This document shows positions 1-7,327 of a DNA stretch of 12,472 nt, in pieces; positions within the stretch are counted from its first letter, which is position 1; each line of letters begins with the position of its first letter. The notes below the pieces were generated by a model, which ran no database searches, was not told where the DNA came from, and saw only the letters and a program-made list of their open reading frames with translations. The position numbers and the translations under genes were made by a program. The stretch is from DATJFH01 sp035495815 (GTDB lineage: Bacteria > Acidobacteriota > Terriglobia > Bryobacterales > Bryobacteraceae): positions 1 to 12,472 of the forward strand of contig DATJFH010000107.1 in NCBI GenBank assembly GCA_035495815.1, read 5' to 3'.

Positions 1-729
1 GATCTGCTTGGTAAGAGCGTTCAGATCGCCCTTGTACTGGTCCCAGCCGGAGAACTTCATGATGACGCGCGGCAGCTCCGAAAGCTTGAGGACTTCGCGA
101 TAGTCCTCAGGTGTGCCGCTGGCGGGGCGTCCGAGATGGTCGAGGATCACCGTGGTATCGGGGACGGCGGCCGCCAGCGCGCGAATGTTGCGGGCCTGCC
201 CCGGGATGAAATGCTTCTGAATGCCGACACCCATAGTGGCCAGCGCCTTCCAGCAGGCGAGCATGCGCGGATCTTTCATGTCGCGATTGCGGATGGGGCC
301 GGAAGGTTCCACAATCATGGAGACCGCATGAATCCGCATCGCGACGATGCGCTTGGGCCAGCGATCGAGAAGCGCTTTTACCCGGCGCGGCGTGTCCTCC
401 CGCAGCGGATCGAAGAGGCAGGTTCCCTTGAAATATCCGGGGCGAGGTTCGTGCTCGAAGCAGTATTCCAGATAGCGGTGGTCGTCCTGATACGGCTCCG
501 GATGCACGATCACCGCATGATCGATACCGGCCTGCTTCACGAACGCTGTATAAGACTCGAGGGTGGCCGCCGGCGGCCGGTAAGTGGCGCTTTTGTGGTA
601 GGGAAATCGTTTCGGGTCGAACAGGTGGACATGGGTATCGACCAGCGTGCCTTCAGGACGTCCCGCCCCGAGAGCCGCCAGTCCGAACGCCCCCGCCAGC
701 CATCGCCGACGGGACAGAGAATCAGACAT
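1..729 (-). CDS. Tat-exported amidohydrolase_2 / lactonase-type metal hydrolase, C-terminus cut by window edge
   Basis: The frame is open from an ATG at 729 to the left edge, giving 243 residues without a stop. An N-terminal twin-arginine signal is visible (SRRRWLAGAFGLAALGAG, residues 6-23), so the enzyme is probably folded in the cytoplasm and exported. It is followed by the metal-binding HxH of the amidohydrolase superfamily (DTHVHLFDP, His33 and His35). Other likely ligand or active-site residues are His173 (QKHF) and His198 in VILDHLGRP (194-202), a signature of the amidohydrolase_2 group that includes 2-pyrone-4,6-dicarboxylate lactonase and L-fucono/L-rhamnono-lactonases. Family members usually run to about 280-300 residues, so some 40-60 residues, including the final catalytic Asp, lie outside the window. 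The gene starts 17 bases after the stop of the enolase-superfamily gene and has only a weak ribosome-binding site, which fits the last position in an operon. The substrate is unknown; a lactone or similar ring ester is the best guess. Confidence 0.85.
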   Translation of the reverse strand, partial: MSDSLSRRRWLAGAFGLAALGAGRPEGTLVDTHVHLFDPKRFPYHKSATYRPPAATLESYTAFVKQAGIDHAVIVHPEPYQDDHRYLEYCFEHEPRPGYFKGTCLFDPLREDTPRRVKALLDRWPKRIVAMRIHAVSMIVEPSGPIRNRDMKDPRMLACWKALATMGVGIQKHFIPGQARNIRALAAAVPDTTVILDHLGRPASGTPEDYREVLKLSELPRVIMKFSGWDQYKGDLNALTKQI

Positions 730-746
730 GCGATCAGTGTACTCGA

Positions 747-1862
747 CTACCGCACCCGGTACAGCTCCACCTTCTTTTCGTCCAGCTCGATCCCCAGCCC
801 CGGCTTCTCCGGCGCCCGCGCCTGTCCTCCGCTGATCGGCAGAGCCTCCCGCAGCAGGCTGTCGGTATAAAACATAGGACCGATAATGTCGCAGGGAAAT
901 TCTTCGGCCGTGATCCCCGCCGTCGCGATCGCCAGGTGAATCATGGCCGCGCTCCCGATGCCCATCTCGAGGTTGCTCCCCACCGTACACCCCGCCCGGG
1001 CAGCTTCGGCCACCGCCGCGACCTGCCGCGCCCCGCCGATCCCCGCCGACTTGCCCACATAAGCGGACAGCGCATCGGCGCCTCCCGCGCGCAGCAGCGT
1101 GAACGCATCCTGCGCCGTGTACACGCTCTCGTCCGCGATCACCGGAATACCCGCCTGCCTGCGCACCTCGACCATCTCCTCGATATCACCGGGCGGAACC
1201 GGCTGTTCCACGAAATAGATATCGAACTCCCGCAGCCAGCCGATCATCCGGACCGCTGTCCGCGCGTCCCACGCGCCGTTGGCGTCCACGCCCAGCCGCA
1301 CTCCGGGTCCGATGGCGTCCCGCACCGCCCGCACACGCGCCACATCCTGCGCCGGATCGATCCCCACCTTCACCTTCATCGCCCGGAATCCCTGTTCCAC
1401 CGCCCAACCGGCGATCTCCGCCGCCCGACCCGGCTCCACGCCCGAGACCGACCACTTCGTCGGCACGAACTCCCGCGCCTTTCCGCCCAGCAGCCGGTAC
1501 ACGGGCAGTCCCGCGGCTTTCCCCAGAATGTCCCAGAGGGCCATCTCGAGCGCCGCCTTCGTGAAAGGATTTCCGGACAGGGCGCGCCCGAGCGCCAGGC
1601 TCAAACGCCCGATCTCGCCGGGATCCTGACCGGTCAGCAGCGGCGCCAGAATCGTGTCGATGAAGTGGGCCGCGGTCACCTGATCCTCGCCGCTCCAGCG
1701 CGGCGTGCAGGACACCTCTCCCAGCCCGGTCACTCCTTCGTCGGTGTGAATGCGCACCAGCAGGAACGGCGAGACGGAGTGCGACCCGCCCTTGGCCCGT
1801 ATCGCCAGACGCTCCCGGATCGGGACCCGCACCGGGATGCTTTCAACCGAAGTGATCTTCAA
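747..1862 (-). CDS. Enolase-superfamily enzyme, muconate-lactonizing (MLE) subgroup
   Basis: 371 residues, the normal length for mandelate racemase/muconate lactonizing enzymes. The N-terminal capping domain (about 1-125) is followed by a TIM barrel with a full MLE-subgroup set. The acid/base pair is Lys163-x-Lys165 (AMKVKVG), and the metal ligands are Asp193 (VDANGAW), Glu219 (FVEQP) and Asp244 (IADES). The opposite base is Lys271 (YVGKSAGIG). Such enzymes abstract a proton next to a carboxylate and stabilise the enolate with Mg2+. Subgroup members include muconate cycloisomerase, o-succinylbenzoate synthase, N-succinylamino acid racemase and dipeptide epimerases. The C-terminal PCDIIGP (323-329) lacks the DxD of classical Ala-Glu epimerases and looks more like the cycloisomerase form. 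The start codon is TTG, one base after the TGA of the receptor gene. An in-frame stop lies a short way upstream, and the MKITSVESIP beginning matches the family, so no better start exists. Translation is probably coupled to the receptor. Confidence 0.88.
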   Translation of the reverse strand: MKITSVESIPVRVPIRERLAIRAKGGSHSVSPFLLVRIHTDEGVTGLGEVSCTPRWSGEDQVTAAHFIDTILAPLLTGQDPGEIGRLSLALGRALSGNPFTKAALEMALWDILGKAAGLPVYRLLGGKAREFVPTKWSVSGVEPGRAAEIAGWAVEQGFRAMKVKVGIDPAQDVARVRAVRDAIGPGVRLGVDANGAWDARTAVRMIGWLREFDIYFVEQPVPPGDIEEMVEVRRQAGIPVIADESVYTAQDAFTLLRAGGADALSAYVGKSAGIGGARQVAAVAEAARAGCTVGSNLEMGIGSAAMIHLAIATAGITAEEFPCDIIGPMFYTDSLLREALPISGGQARAPEKPGLGIELDEKKVELYRVR

Positions 1863-1863
1863 T

Positions 1864-4800
1864 TCAGAATACGAACTTCAACCCGAACTGCATCTGCCGC
1901 GCCTCCCCGGCGGCCAGGATCTTACCCGTCGTCGGCGTCGACAGGCCCGTGTTCGGCAGGCCGAGGTTCACTCGATTCGCCGCGTTGAACATCTCCCATC
2001 GGAACTGCAGGTACCTTTTCTCGCTGAACTGGAAATTCTTGGCCAGGTTCGTGTCGAGGGTGGCCAGCGACGGTCCGGGCAGCAGCCCCACCCCCGAATT
2101 GCCGAACTGATACCGCGGCGGGCTGGCGAACGCGTTCGGATTGAACCACAGATCCGCGCTGGGGTTCGGCACGTGCGGATCGCCCACGATGTTCGGCCTC
2201 GCGTTGACGCCGTTGCCGAGGGTCGCGCCCGGAACCGAGAATGTAAGCGGGGCGCCCGAGACAAAATTGTAGATTCCCGAAACCTGCCACCCGCCCAGAA
2301 TGAAATCCGCTGCCCGCGGGATTCCTCCGCCGAACGTGCGGCCCCGTCCGAACGGCAGCTCGTAAACGCCGCTGATCGTCAGGATGTGGCGGCGTTCGAG
2401 CGGAGACGGACCCCGGTCGTAATTTTCCGGAGCGTACAGCGTGGGCTGCGCCGTCACGTCGTTGCCGACGTTCGAAATATCGCGCGCGAATACATAGGAC
2501 ACGCTGTAGGAGAGTCCCTTGGCGAACCGCTTGTCGACCTTCAACTGGAAGCTGTTGTACCAGTCGCGTCCGAAATTGTCGTAAAGATTGATATTTCCGA
2601 AAGCCGGGTAGGGAGCCGCCGCCAGAATATTGGCGTAATTCCCCGGCGCCGGCACATTGATGTGAGGCCAGGCTACCAGGTCGTGCCCGCGGCTGCCGAC
2701 GTAGGACGCCGTCACCGACGCATCCAGCCTGGGGATCACCTGCTGCACCGAGAGATTGAACTGATGGATCTTCATCGGCTTGATGTTGTACACCGCGGCG
2801 CTCACCGAAGGCGCGAGGAACGAGCTCGGATCGGCCGGAAACGCCGTCTCCCAGCGCTGGTTCGAGGCTCTGGCGAAGGTGGCCTGCTGCGACGCCCAAT
2901 AGGGCGGTCCGATCACCTGCGACCCGGTGATGTTGCCGTTATAACTGGAAGTGAAAATGCCGTATCCGGCCCGCACCACAAAGGTGTCCCTGCCGAACGG
3001 ACGCCATGCGCCGCCGACGCGCGGAGAAACGTATCCCGACGATTCGAACAGCCCCGACGGGATGTGAGCCTGCGAGGCCGGGACCCACAGGCCGGCCGTC
3101 GCCTTCGCCAGGAACGGCGCCACCGGCTGTGAAGTCAGGTCCACCTCGCCCTTCTTGTTTTCTCCGGCCACCGCTTTTCCGATCCGCACGTCGAAGGTTG
3201 CGCCCGCGCCGCGCACCAGAGCCTTCTCCCACCACTGGTCCCAGCGCACGCCCAGCTCGAGCGACAGATTCTGGGTGATCCGCCAGTTATCGTTCGCGTA
3301 CATTCCCGTGTACGGGGAATGCGCCATCGCGAAATCGGCCAGCGGCACATTCGCCCGCGCCGCCTGCACCAGCCCCAGCAGATAGTCGGCGAATCCGTTC
3401 CCGGTGTACTGGTTGTTGAAGGTAAACGTTCCGCGAGGATCGCTCGATGCGTGATGCGCCAGCGTCCGCAGATCGAGATATTCGCCGCCGAAGGCCAGCG
3501 TGTGCCGGCCGAGCACCAGGTTCAAGCTGGCGCGCCCGTTCAATATCTCGCGCTTGAACGACGCCGGAACCTGCGTTGGATAGCTGAAGCCGGTGTAGCC
3601 GGTGAACACCACCGACGGAATCCCGATCGCGTCCGCCCGAAGCGCCGTCGGAAATCCCTGGATGCCCGCCTTCTCCGTCAGGTTATCCAGCCCCACCACC
3701 GGCGAAGTGATTTCCGTGTCGGTGTGGATGAAGCCGCCCGACAGGTTGAACAGGATTCTCGGCGTGACCGTCCAGTCGTAGTTCAGAGCCGCGTTATGCT
3801 GCGCCGCCTCCTGGGTGGTGGTCACGCTCGGCCGGTAGCCGACGCCCGTCAGGCTGTCTCCCACCCGGATCCAGCGCACGTACAGCTTCTGCCGCGGCGT
3901 GAGGATCTGGTCCCCCCGCAGCATGAAATTCGTCCCGTTGTCGGGAGTCCCTGCCAGCGCCTGAAACAGGTTGCCCGGCGCGTTCGCCTGGGGAATGTAA
4001 GGGAAGAAAAACTTCGAGGCGTTCGAAAACCGGCTGGCCGGAATCTGGTTGTTGGGGAACGGCGCGTTGGTCAGCGGATCGGTGACCCGCACGTTTCCGA
4101 AATCGCCGTTGAGAAACGGAGCCGGCACGGTGGGCTGGTTGAAGATCGTCTGCGTCCGGATCTTGAGCCCTTCGAAGCTGGCGAACAGGAAAGTCCGGTT
4201 CTTCACCACCGGCCCGCCCGCGCTGAACCCGTATTGGTTTCGCCGCAGGGTAGGCTTGGACCGGGCGAACGTATTGCGCGCGTCCAGCGCGTCATTCCGC
4301 AGGAACTCCCACGCCGTCCCGTGTAGCTCGTTCGAGCCGGACTTGGTCACCATCTGAACCTGCAGCGGCTGGCGCCCGTTCTCCGCGCTGAAGCTCGACG
4401 TCTGCACCCGGAACTGCGCCACCGAATCCAGGTTCGGAAACACGATGCCGCCCTCGGCGCTCGGATCGTTCGAAGTCATTCCGTCCACCGAAAACTGGGT
4501 GGCGTCGTTGTGCTGCCCCAGCCCCTGCACCTGGTGATTCAGCGTATTCCCGCTCACCCCCAGGTAGCGCATGCCCGGCACGAGGCTGACCATCTGGATC
4601 GGATCGCGGCCGTTGAGCGGCAGGTCGCGAATCTGTTTCTGCTCGATGGCCGATTCCACGGAGGCGCGCTCGGTCTGCAGCAGCTCCGTGCCCGCCTGCA
4701 CGCTCACTTCCTGCTTGACGTCCCCCACGCTGAGCACGGGCGATACCCGCTTGTGCTCGCCGGCCACCAGGTCGACATTCGTGAGCCGCCACGTGGTGAA

Positions 4801-5049
4801 GTGCGCCATGGAGGCCACCACCGAGTACACTCCGCGGGGCAGCCCGAAGGCCTGGAAGAACCCCGTCTCGTCGGTGGTGAGCGTCTGGGTGAATCCGGTT
4901 TCGACGTTGGTCACCACCACCGAAGCCTTGGGCACGGCCGCGCCGCTCGAATCCTTGACGATGCCCAGAATCGAGCCCTCCGCGCCCGTTTGCGCCAGAG
5001 CCGCGCCTGCCAAAAGAATCAGAATGATCCCGGTCGTTAAAAGCCGCAT
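1864..5049 (-). CDS. TonB-dependent receptor-like outer-membrane protein with carboxypeptidase-regulatory-like domain (Oar type)
   Basis: 1061 residues. A Sec signal peptide (1-19, ending in ALA before Gln20) leads into a carboxypeptidase-regulatory-like beta-sandwich (about 22-108: GSILGIVKDSSGAAVPKASV ... GFFQAFGLPRGVYSV). A plug-like region (about 110-240) follows, with IRDLPLNGRDPIQMVSLVPG and VDGMTSNDP. The rest is a long beta-barrel rich in aromatic and Asn residues, ending in QFGLKFVF. A terminal Phe is the usual Bam-complex signal for outer-membrane barrels. Large receptors of this architecture are expanded in Acidobacteriota and are thought to import oligomers or complex organics, but individual substrates are mostly unknown. 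The ATG at 5049 has a clear GGAGG (5056-5060) six bases upstream. The gene lies between an upstream cytochrome c and a downstream enolase-superfamily enzyme, which suggests uptake linked to catabolism. No SusD partner is seen in the window, so it is not a classical SusCD pair. Confidence 0.93.
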   Translation of the reverse strand: MRLLTTGIILILLAGAALAQTGAEGSILGIVKDSSGAAVPKASVVVTNVETGFTQTLTTDETGFFQAFGLPRGVYSVVASMAHFTTWRLTNVDLVAGEHKRVSPVLSVGDVKQEVSVQAGTELLQTERASVESAIEQKQIRDLPLNGRDPIQMVSLVPGMRYLGVSGNTLNHQVQGLGQHNDATQFSVDGMTSNDPSAEGGIVFPNLDSVAQFRVQTSSFSAENGRQPLQVQMVTKSGSNELHGTAWEFLRNDALDARNTFARSKPTLRRNQYGFSAGGPVVKNRTFLFASFEGLKIRTQTIFNQPTVPAPFLNGDFGNVRVTDPLTNAPFPNNQIPASRFSNASKFFFPYIPQANAPGNLFQALAGTPDNGTNFMLRGDQILTPRQKLYVRWIRVGDSLTGVGYRPSVTTTQEAAQHNAALNYDWTVTPRILFNLSGGFIHTDTEITSPVVGLDNLTEKAGIQGFPTALRADAIGIPSVVFTGYTGFSYPTQVPASFKREILNGRASLNLVLGRHTLAFGGEYLDLRTLAHHASSDPRGTFTFNNQYTGNGFADYLLGLVQAARANVPLADFAMAHSPYTGMYANDNWRITQNLSLELGVRWDQWWEKALVRGAGATFDVRIGKAVAGENKKGEVDLTSQPVAPFLAKATAGLWVPASQAHIPSGLFESSGYVSPRVGGAWRPFGRDTFVVRAGYGIFTSSYNGNITGSQVIGPPYWASQQATFARASNQRWETAFPADPSSFLAPSVSAAVYNIKPMKIHQFNLSVQQVIPRLDASVTASYVGSRGHDLVAWPHINVPAPGNYANILAAAPYPAFGNINLYDNFGRDWYNSFQLKVDKRFAKGLSYSVSYVFARDISNVGNDVTAQPTLYAPENYDRGPSPLERRHILTISGVYELPFGRGRTFGGGIPRAADFILGGWQVSGIYNFVSGAPLTFSVPGATLGNGVNARPNIVGDPHVPNPSADLWFNPNAFASPPRYQFGNSGVGLLPGPSLATLDTNLAKNFQFSEKRYLQFRWEMFNAANRVNLGLPNTGLSTPTTGKILAAGEARQMQFGLKFVF

Positions 5050-5106
5050 CGTGAACCTCCAGGAAGCTGTAAACGGGGAGCTTTGTTCAATAGTCTTGCA
5101 TATTTT

Positions 5107-5631
5107 TTAAGGCGTGTGGCTCTGTTCCGGCCCCTGGCCGTTGATCTCCTTCATCAATTCCAGCTCCTTCTCGGAAAGCTTGGGCAGACGCCGGATGAAG
5201 ACCACCAGCTTCCAGTTATCCTCGTCGTCTCCTCCCCAGCCGGGCATCCCCGTGAACCGTACGCCCTCCCGGATGATGTGGAAGATCTCGCCGTCGGTGA
5301 GTTCCTGCGTGCGGCCGGACCGCATGTCCGGCGCCGGTGGATACATGTTGCGGCCCATCTCCGTATTCCCGCTGCCGTTATTGGCATGGCATACGGCGCA
5401 GTGATCGGCGAAATGATCGCGACCTTCCGCCACCGCGAGCTCGGTCGCCACCACGGGATTCTGCAGCTTTCGCGCCGCGGCCGGTGTCGCCAGGTCCCTG
5501 GCACGCCCGGCAAGGAACGACTCGATGGGGCCCGGCTTCTCGCGCGCGCTGAATCCGCGGCTGGCGAACCATGCTCCGCCGCCGATCAGAAGGACCGCGC
5601 AGACGGCCGCAACCCCCAGTCCTTTCTTCAT
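5107..5631 (-). CDS. Membrane-anchored or periplasmic class I cytochrome c
   Basis: 174 residues. A hydrophobic N-terminus (about residues 5-24, after MKK) is either a signal peptide or an uncleaved anchor. A single haem-binding CAVCH follows at 78-82, within GRDHFADHCAVCHANNGSG, typical of class I c-type cytochromes. The likely distal ligand is Met129 (RFTGMPGW), which precedes the C-terminal helix (NWKLVVFIRRLPKLS). It would carry electrons in the periplasm. The ATG at 5631 has an AGGA-like site (5637-5640) five bases upstream. It is the first gene of the minus-strand block; the 57 bases before the receptor gene are AT-rich and show no convincing terminator, so read-through is likely. The cytochrome may serve an oxidoreductase step linked to the imported substrate, but no dehydrogenase gene is next to it. 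Confidence 0.92.
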   Translation of the reverse strand: MKKGLGVAAVCAVLLIGGGAWFASRGFSAREKPGPIESFLAGRARDLATPAAARKLQNPVVATELAVAEGRDHFADHCAVCHANNGSGNTEMGRNMYPPAPDMRSGRTQELTDGEIFHIIREGVRFTGMPGWGGDDEDNWKLVVFIRRLPKLSEKELELMKEINGQGPEQSHTP

Positions 5632-5697
5632 TCCGTTCCTATTATCGCCGCGCGCCGGCGGAGCGATCGAAAGTTCCTGCCCGGCGCCGAAAATCTC

Positions 5698-5727
5698 TTG
5701 TCACTCCGCGCGCCGCGGAGCTAAAAT
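5698..5727 (+). promoter_or_regulatory. Sigma-70-like promoter with a palindromic spacer
   Basis: TTGTCA (5698-5703, five of six consensus bases) and TAAAAT (5722-5727, five of six) are separated by 18 bases. The first 17 of these form a perfect inverted repeat, CTCCGCG-CGC-CGCGGAG (5704-5720). It points toward the alpha/beta hydrolase gene, about 110 bases downstream. A dyad placed between the -35 and -10 boxes is the geometry used by MerR-type regulators, although those usually have 19-20 base spacers. No regulator gene is visible nearby. The match is by eye. Confidence 0.5.
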
Positions 5728-5830
5728 TTGAGTAGCAGTTCGCCACCGCCGCTTCTGTCCCGAAGCGCCACTGTTCATCCGCAGGCGATACGCCTGGATC
5801 TTGCTGCGCGAATTTCGCCGGCAAACGGCG

Positions 5831-5836
5831 AGGAGG
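5831..5836 (+). promoter_or_regulatory. Strong Shine-Dalgarno site fixing a GTG start
   Basis: AGGAGG lies five bases before the GTG at 5842. No ATG with comparable support lies nearby, and the encoded MPPNPNVVLVHGAW places the first beta-strand of the hydrolase fold correctly, so the site decides the start. Confidence 0.75.
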
Positions 5837-5841
5837 GCTGA

Positions 5842-6537
5842 GTGCCGCCGAATCCGAACGTCGTGCTGGTTCACGGAGCCTGGGCGGATGGATCCATTTG
5901 GAGCCGGGTCATTCCCCTGCTGCAGGAGAAAGACTACCCGGTCACCGCCATTCAGCTTCCCTTGACCTCGCTGGCCGATGATGTCGCAACCACGCGCCGG
6001 TTCCTGGAATCCCGTGAACGCTACACCGTGCTGGCCGGACACTGCTACGGCGGCGCCGTCATTTCGCTGGCGGCGGTTGGCGCCTCCCATGTCGTCTCGC
6101 TTGTCTTCGCTGCTGCTTTTGCGCCCGATGAAGGCGAAACACTCAATGACTTGAACAAACCCGCCGGACCCGGCCAGGCATACCTGCGCCCCGACGATCG
6201 AGGTTTCTTATGGATCGACCCGGAAGGGTTCCACGAGGCCGTGGCGGCCGATGTCGACCGCACCACGGCCCGCGTCATGGCGGCCGTCCAGAAGCCCATC
6301 GCCGCCCGGATCTTCGGCGAGAAGGCTGGCCGTCCGGCATGGCTGTCCACGCCTTCCTCGTACCTGATATCTGAAAACGATCGAATCATTCCGGCTGACA
6401 CGCAGCGCTCGATGGCGGAGCGCATGCGCGCCAGCCTCACGGTCCTGCCGGCGAGCCATGCCTCACCGGTTTCCCGCGCCCAGGACGTTGCGCAGGCAAT
6501 CATGGACGCGGCCAGAATGCGGGCCGGCGCGCACTGA
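5842..6537 (+). CDS. Small alpha/beta hydrolase with a Cys nucleophile position
   Basis: 231 residues, the size of compact salicylate-esterase/MenH-like alpha/beta hydrolases. It has the first strand and oxyanion loop VVLVHGAWADGSIW (7-20), the nucleophile elbow AGHCYGGAV (65-73), an acid Asp180 in ISENDRIIP and a base His206 in LPASHASP. The elbow carries Cys68 where relatives normally have Ser (GHSYGG), so the triad would be Cys68-Asp180-His206. A Cys triad is known in dienelactone hydrolase; whether this protein is active is not shown by the sequence. It has no signal peptide and should be cytoplasmic. The GTG start follows a strong AGGAGG, and a promoter-like element lies upstream. Hsp20 begins 56 bases downstream on the same strand, so the two could share a transcript. 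Confidence 0.88.
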   Translation: MPPNPNVVLVHGAWADGSIWSRVIPLLQEKDYPVTAIQLPLTSLADDVATTRRFLESRERYTVLAGHCYGGAVISLAAVGASHVVSLVFAAAFAPDEGETLNDLNKPAGPGQAYLRPDDRGFLWIDPEGFHEAVAADVDRTTARVMAAVQKPIAARIFGEKAGRPAWLSTPSSYLISENDRIIPADTQRSMAERMRASLTVLPASHASPVSRAQDVAQAIMDAARMRAGAH

Positions 6538-6593
6538 CCCACGCCGGCTCGAGGCGCACGCTAGCGCCAATCTACGAAGGAGAGCAAAAAACC

Positions 6594-7229
6594 ATGGCTG
6601 AATCAAACCTGGAAAGACGGCCCGAAGAGCGGGGACGCAACCTCGAGAGGCGTCCTCAAACTGGTGGATCGATGCGGCGTGAAGCAGGCTTCCCCAGCCT
6701 GTTCGGACGCCATCCGGAAGAGCTGTTCACGATGAGCCCGTTTACCCTGATGCGGCGGCTTACCGAAGACATGGATCGTATGTTCAGCGGATTTGGCGGC
6801 GGCTTCGCGGGCGGTCAGGAGACCCGCATGTGGGCTCCCCCCATCGAGGTTCGCGAGAGCAGCGGGAATCTTATCGTCAGCGCCGAACTGCCGGGCCTCA
6901 ACAAGGAGGACGTCAAAGTGGAATTGAATGAGGACTCCCTCGTCATTCAGGGTGAGCGGAAAAAGGACGTGGATGAAGAGCAGGGCGGCGTGCGCCGCTC
7001 CGAGCGCTATTACGGGTCCTTCTATCGCGAGATTCCACTGCCGGAGGGAGCCCGGACCGATCAGGTCAAAGCCCGGTTCAACAACGGACTTCTCGAGGTG
7101 ACCGTTCCCGTTCCCGAATCGCGTCAGAAATCGCGGCAGATCCTGATCGAAACCGGGGAAGAGGAACGAAAATCCGTTGGCACGCAGGGCGCGGGCAAAA
7201 CCCAGACCCAAACGTCAAAAGCCGGCTGA
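6594..7229 (+). CDS. Hsp20 / alpha-crystallin family small heat-shock protein
   Basis: 211 residues, somewhat longer than typical bacterial Hsp20 (about 140-170). The alpha-crystallin domain covers about 80-176: WAPPIEVRESSGNLIVSAEL, PGLNKEDVKVEL (100-111), LVIQGER, a YYGSFYREIPLPEGA strand (139-153) and the conserved ARFNNGLLEVTVPVP (160-174, the A-x-x-x-n-G-v-L motif). The C-terminal tail has the oligomer-docking I-x-I motif at Ile183-Leu-Ile185 (RQILIE). The long, basic, probably disordered N-terminus carries a repeated NLERRP (5-10 and 16-21), which may be an internal duplication. It acts as an ATP-independent holdase that keeps unfolding proteins soluble. The ATG at 6594 follows GAAGGAGAG (6576-6584). 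No CIRCE element or clear heat-shock promoter was recognised in the short upstream gap. Confidence 0.95.
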   Translation: MAESNLERRPEERGRNLERRPQTGGSMRREAGFPSLFGRHPEELFTMSPFTLMRRLTEDMDRMFSGFGGGFAGGQETRMWAPPIEVRESSGNLIVSAELPGLNKEDVKVELNEDSLVIQGERKKDVDEEQGGVRRSERYYGSFYREIPLPEGARTDQVKARFNNGLLEVTVPVPESRQKSRQILIETGEEERKSVGTQGAGKTQTQTSKAG

Positions 7230-7246
7230 CCCTTTAAGACCGTATT

Positions 7247-7275
7247 CGGGGCGGTTTCGCCGGCGGACCGCCCCG
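7247..7275. terminator. Hairpin between convergent genes, terminator-like but without a T-tract
   Basis: CGGGGCGGT (7247-7255) pairs perfectly with ACCGCCCCG (7267-7275), a nine-base-pair GC-rich stem with an 11-base loop. It lies 17 bases after the Hsp20 stop and about 50 bases after the methyltransferase stop on the other strand, so it could serve both. Neither side has a run of T, so factor-independent termination is uncertain. Confidence 0.4.
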
Positions 7276-7327
7276 CTCGAGCCTCTGCGCGGTACGAATC
7301 CACGGAGACGACCGTCCGCGCGCGTCG

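Noticed and set aside
136..870. Plus-strand open frame (244 codons) near the left edge
   Set aside because: Antisense to the amidohydrolase, whose Tat signal, HxH and DHLGRP motifs are intact on the minus strand.
747..1862. Annotation of the MLE-type enzyme as L-Ala-D/L-Glu epimerase
   Set aside because: The C-terminal DxD motif of classical dipeptide epimerases is absent (DIIGP instead), so only a subgroup call is justified.
1750..3132. Long plus-strand open frame (460 codons) opposite the receptor and MLE-type genes
   Set aside because: Arg-, Gly- and Pro-rich translation with no family motifs, lying antisense to well-supported genes; a shadow of high-GC coding.
6553..6568. GGCGC-ACGCTA-GCGCC inverted repeat before Hsp20
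   Set aside because: Only five base pairs and not a CIRCE element; too weak to call a terminator or operator.
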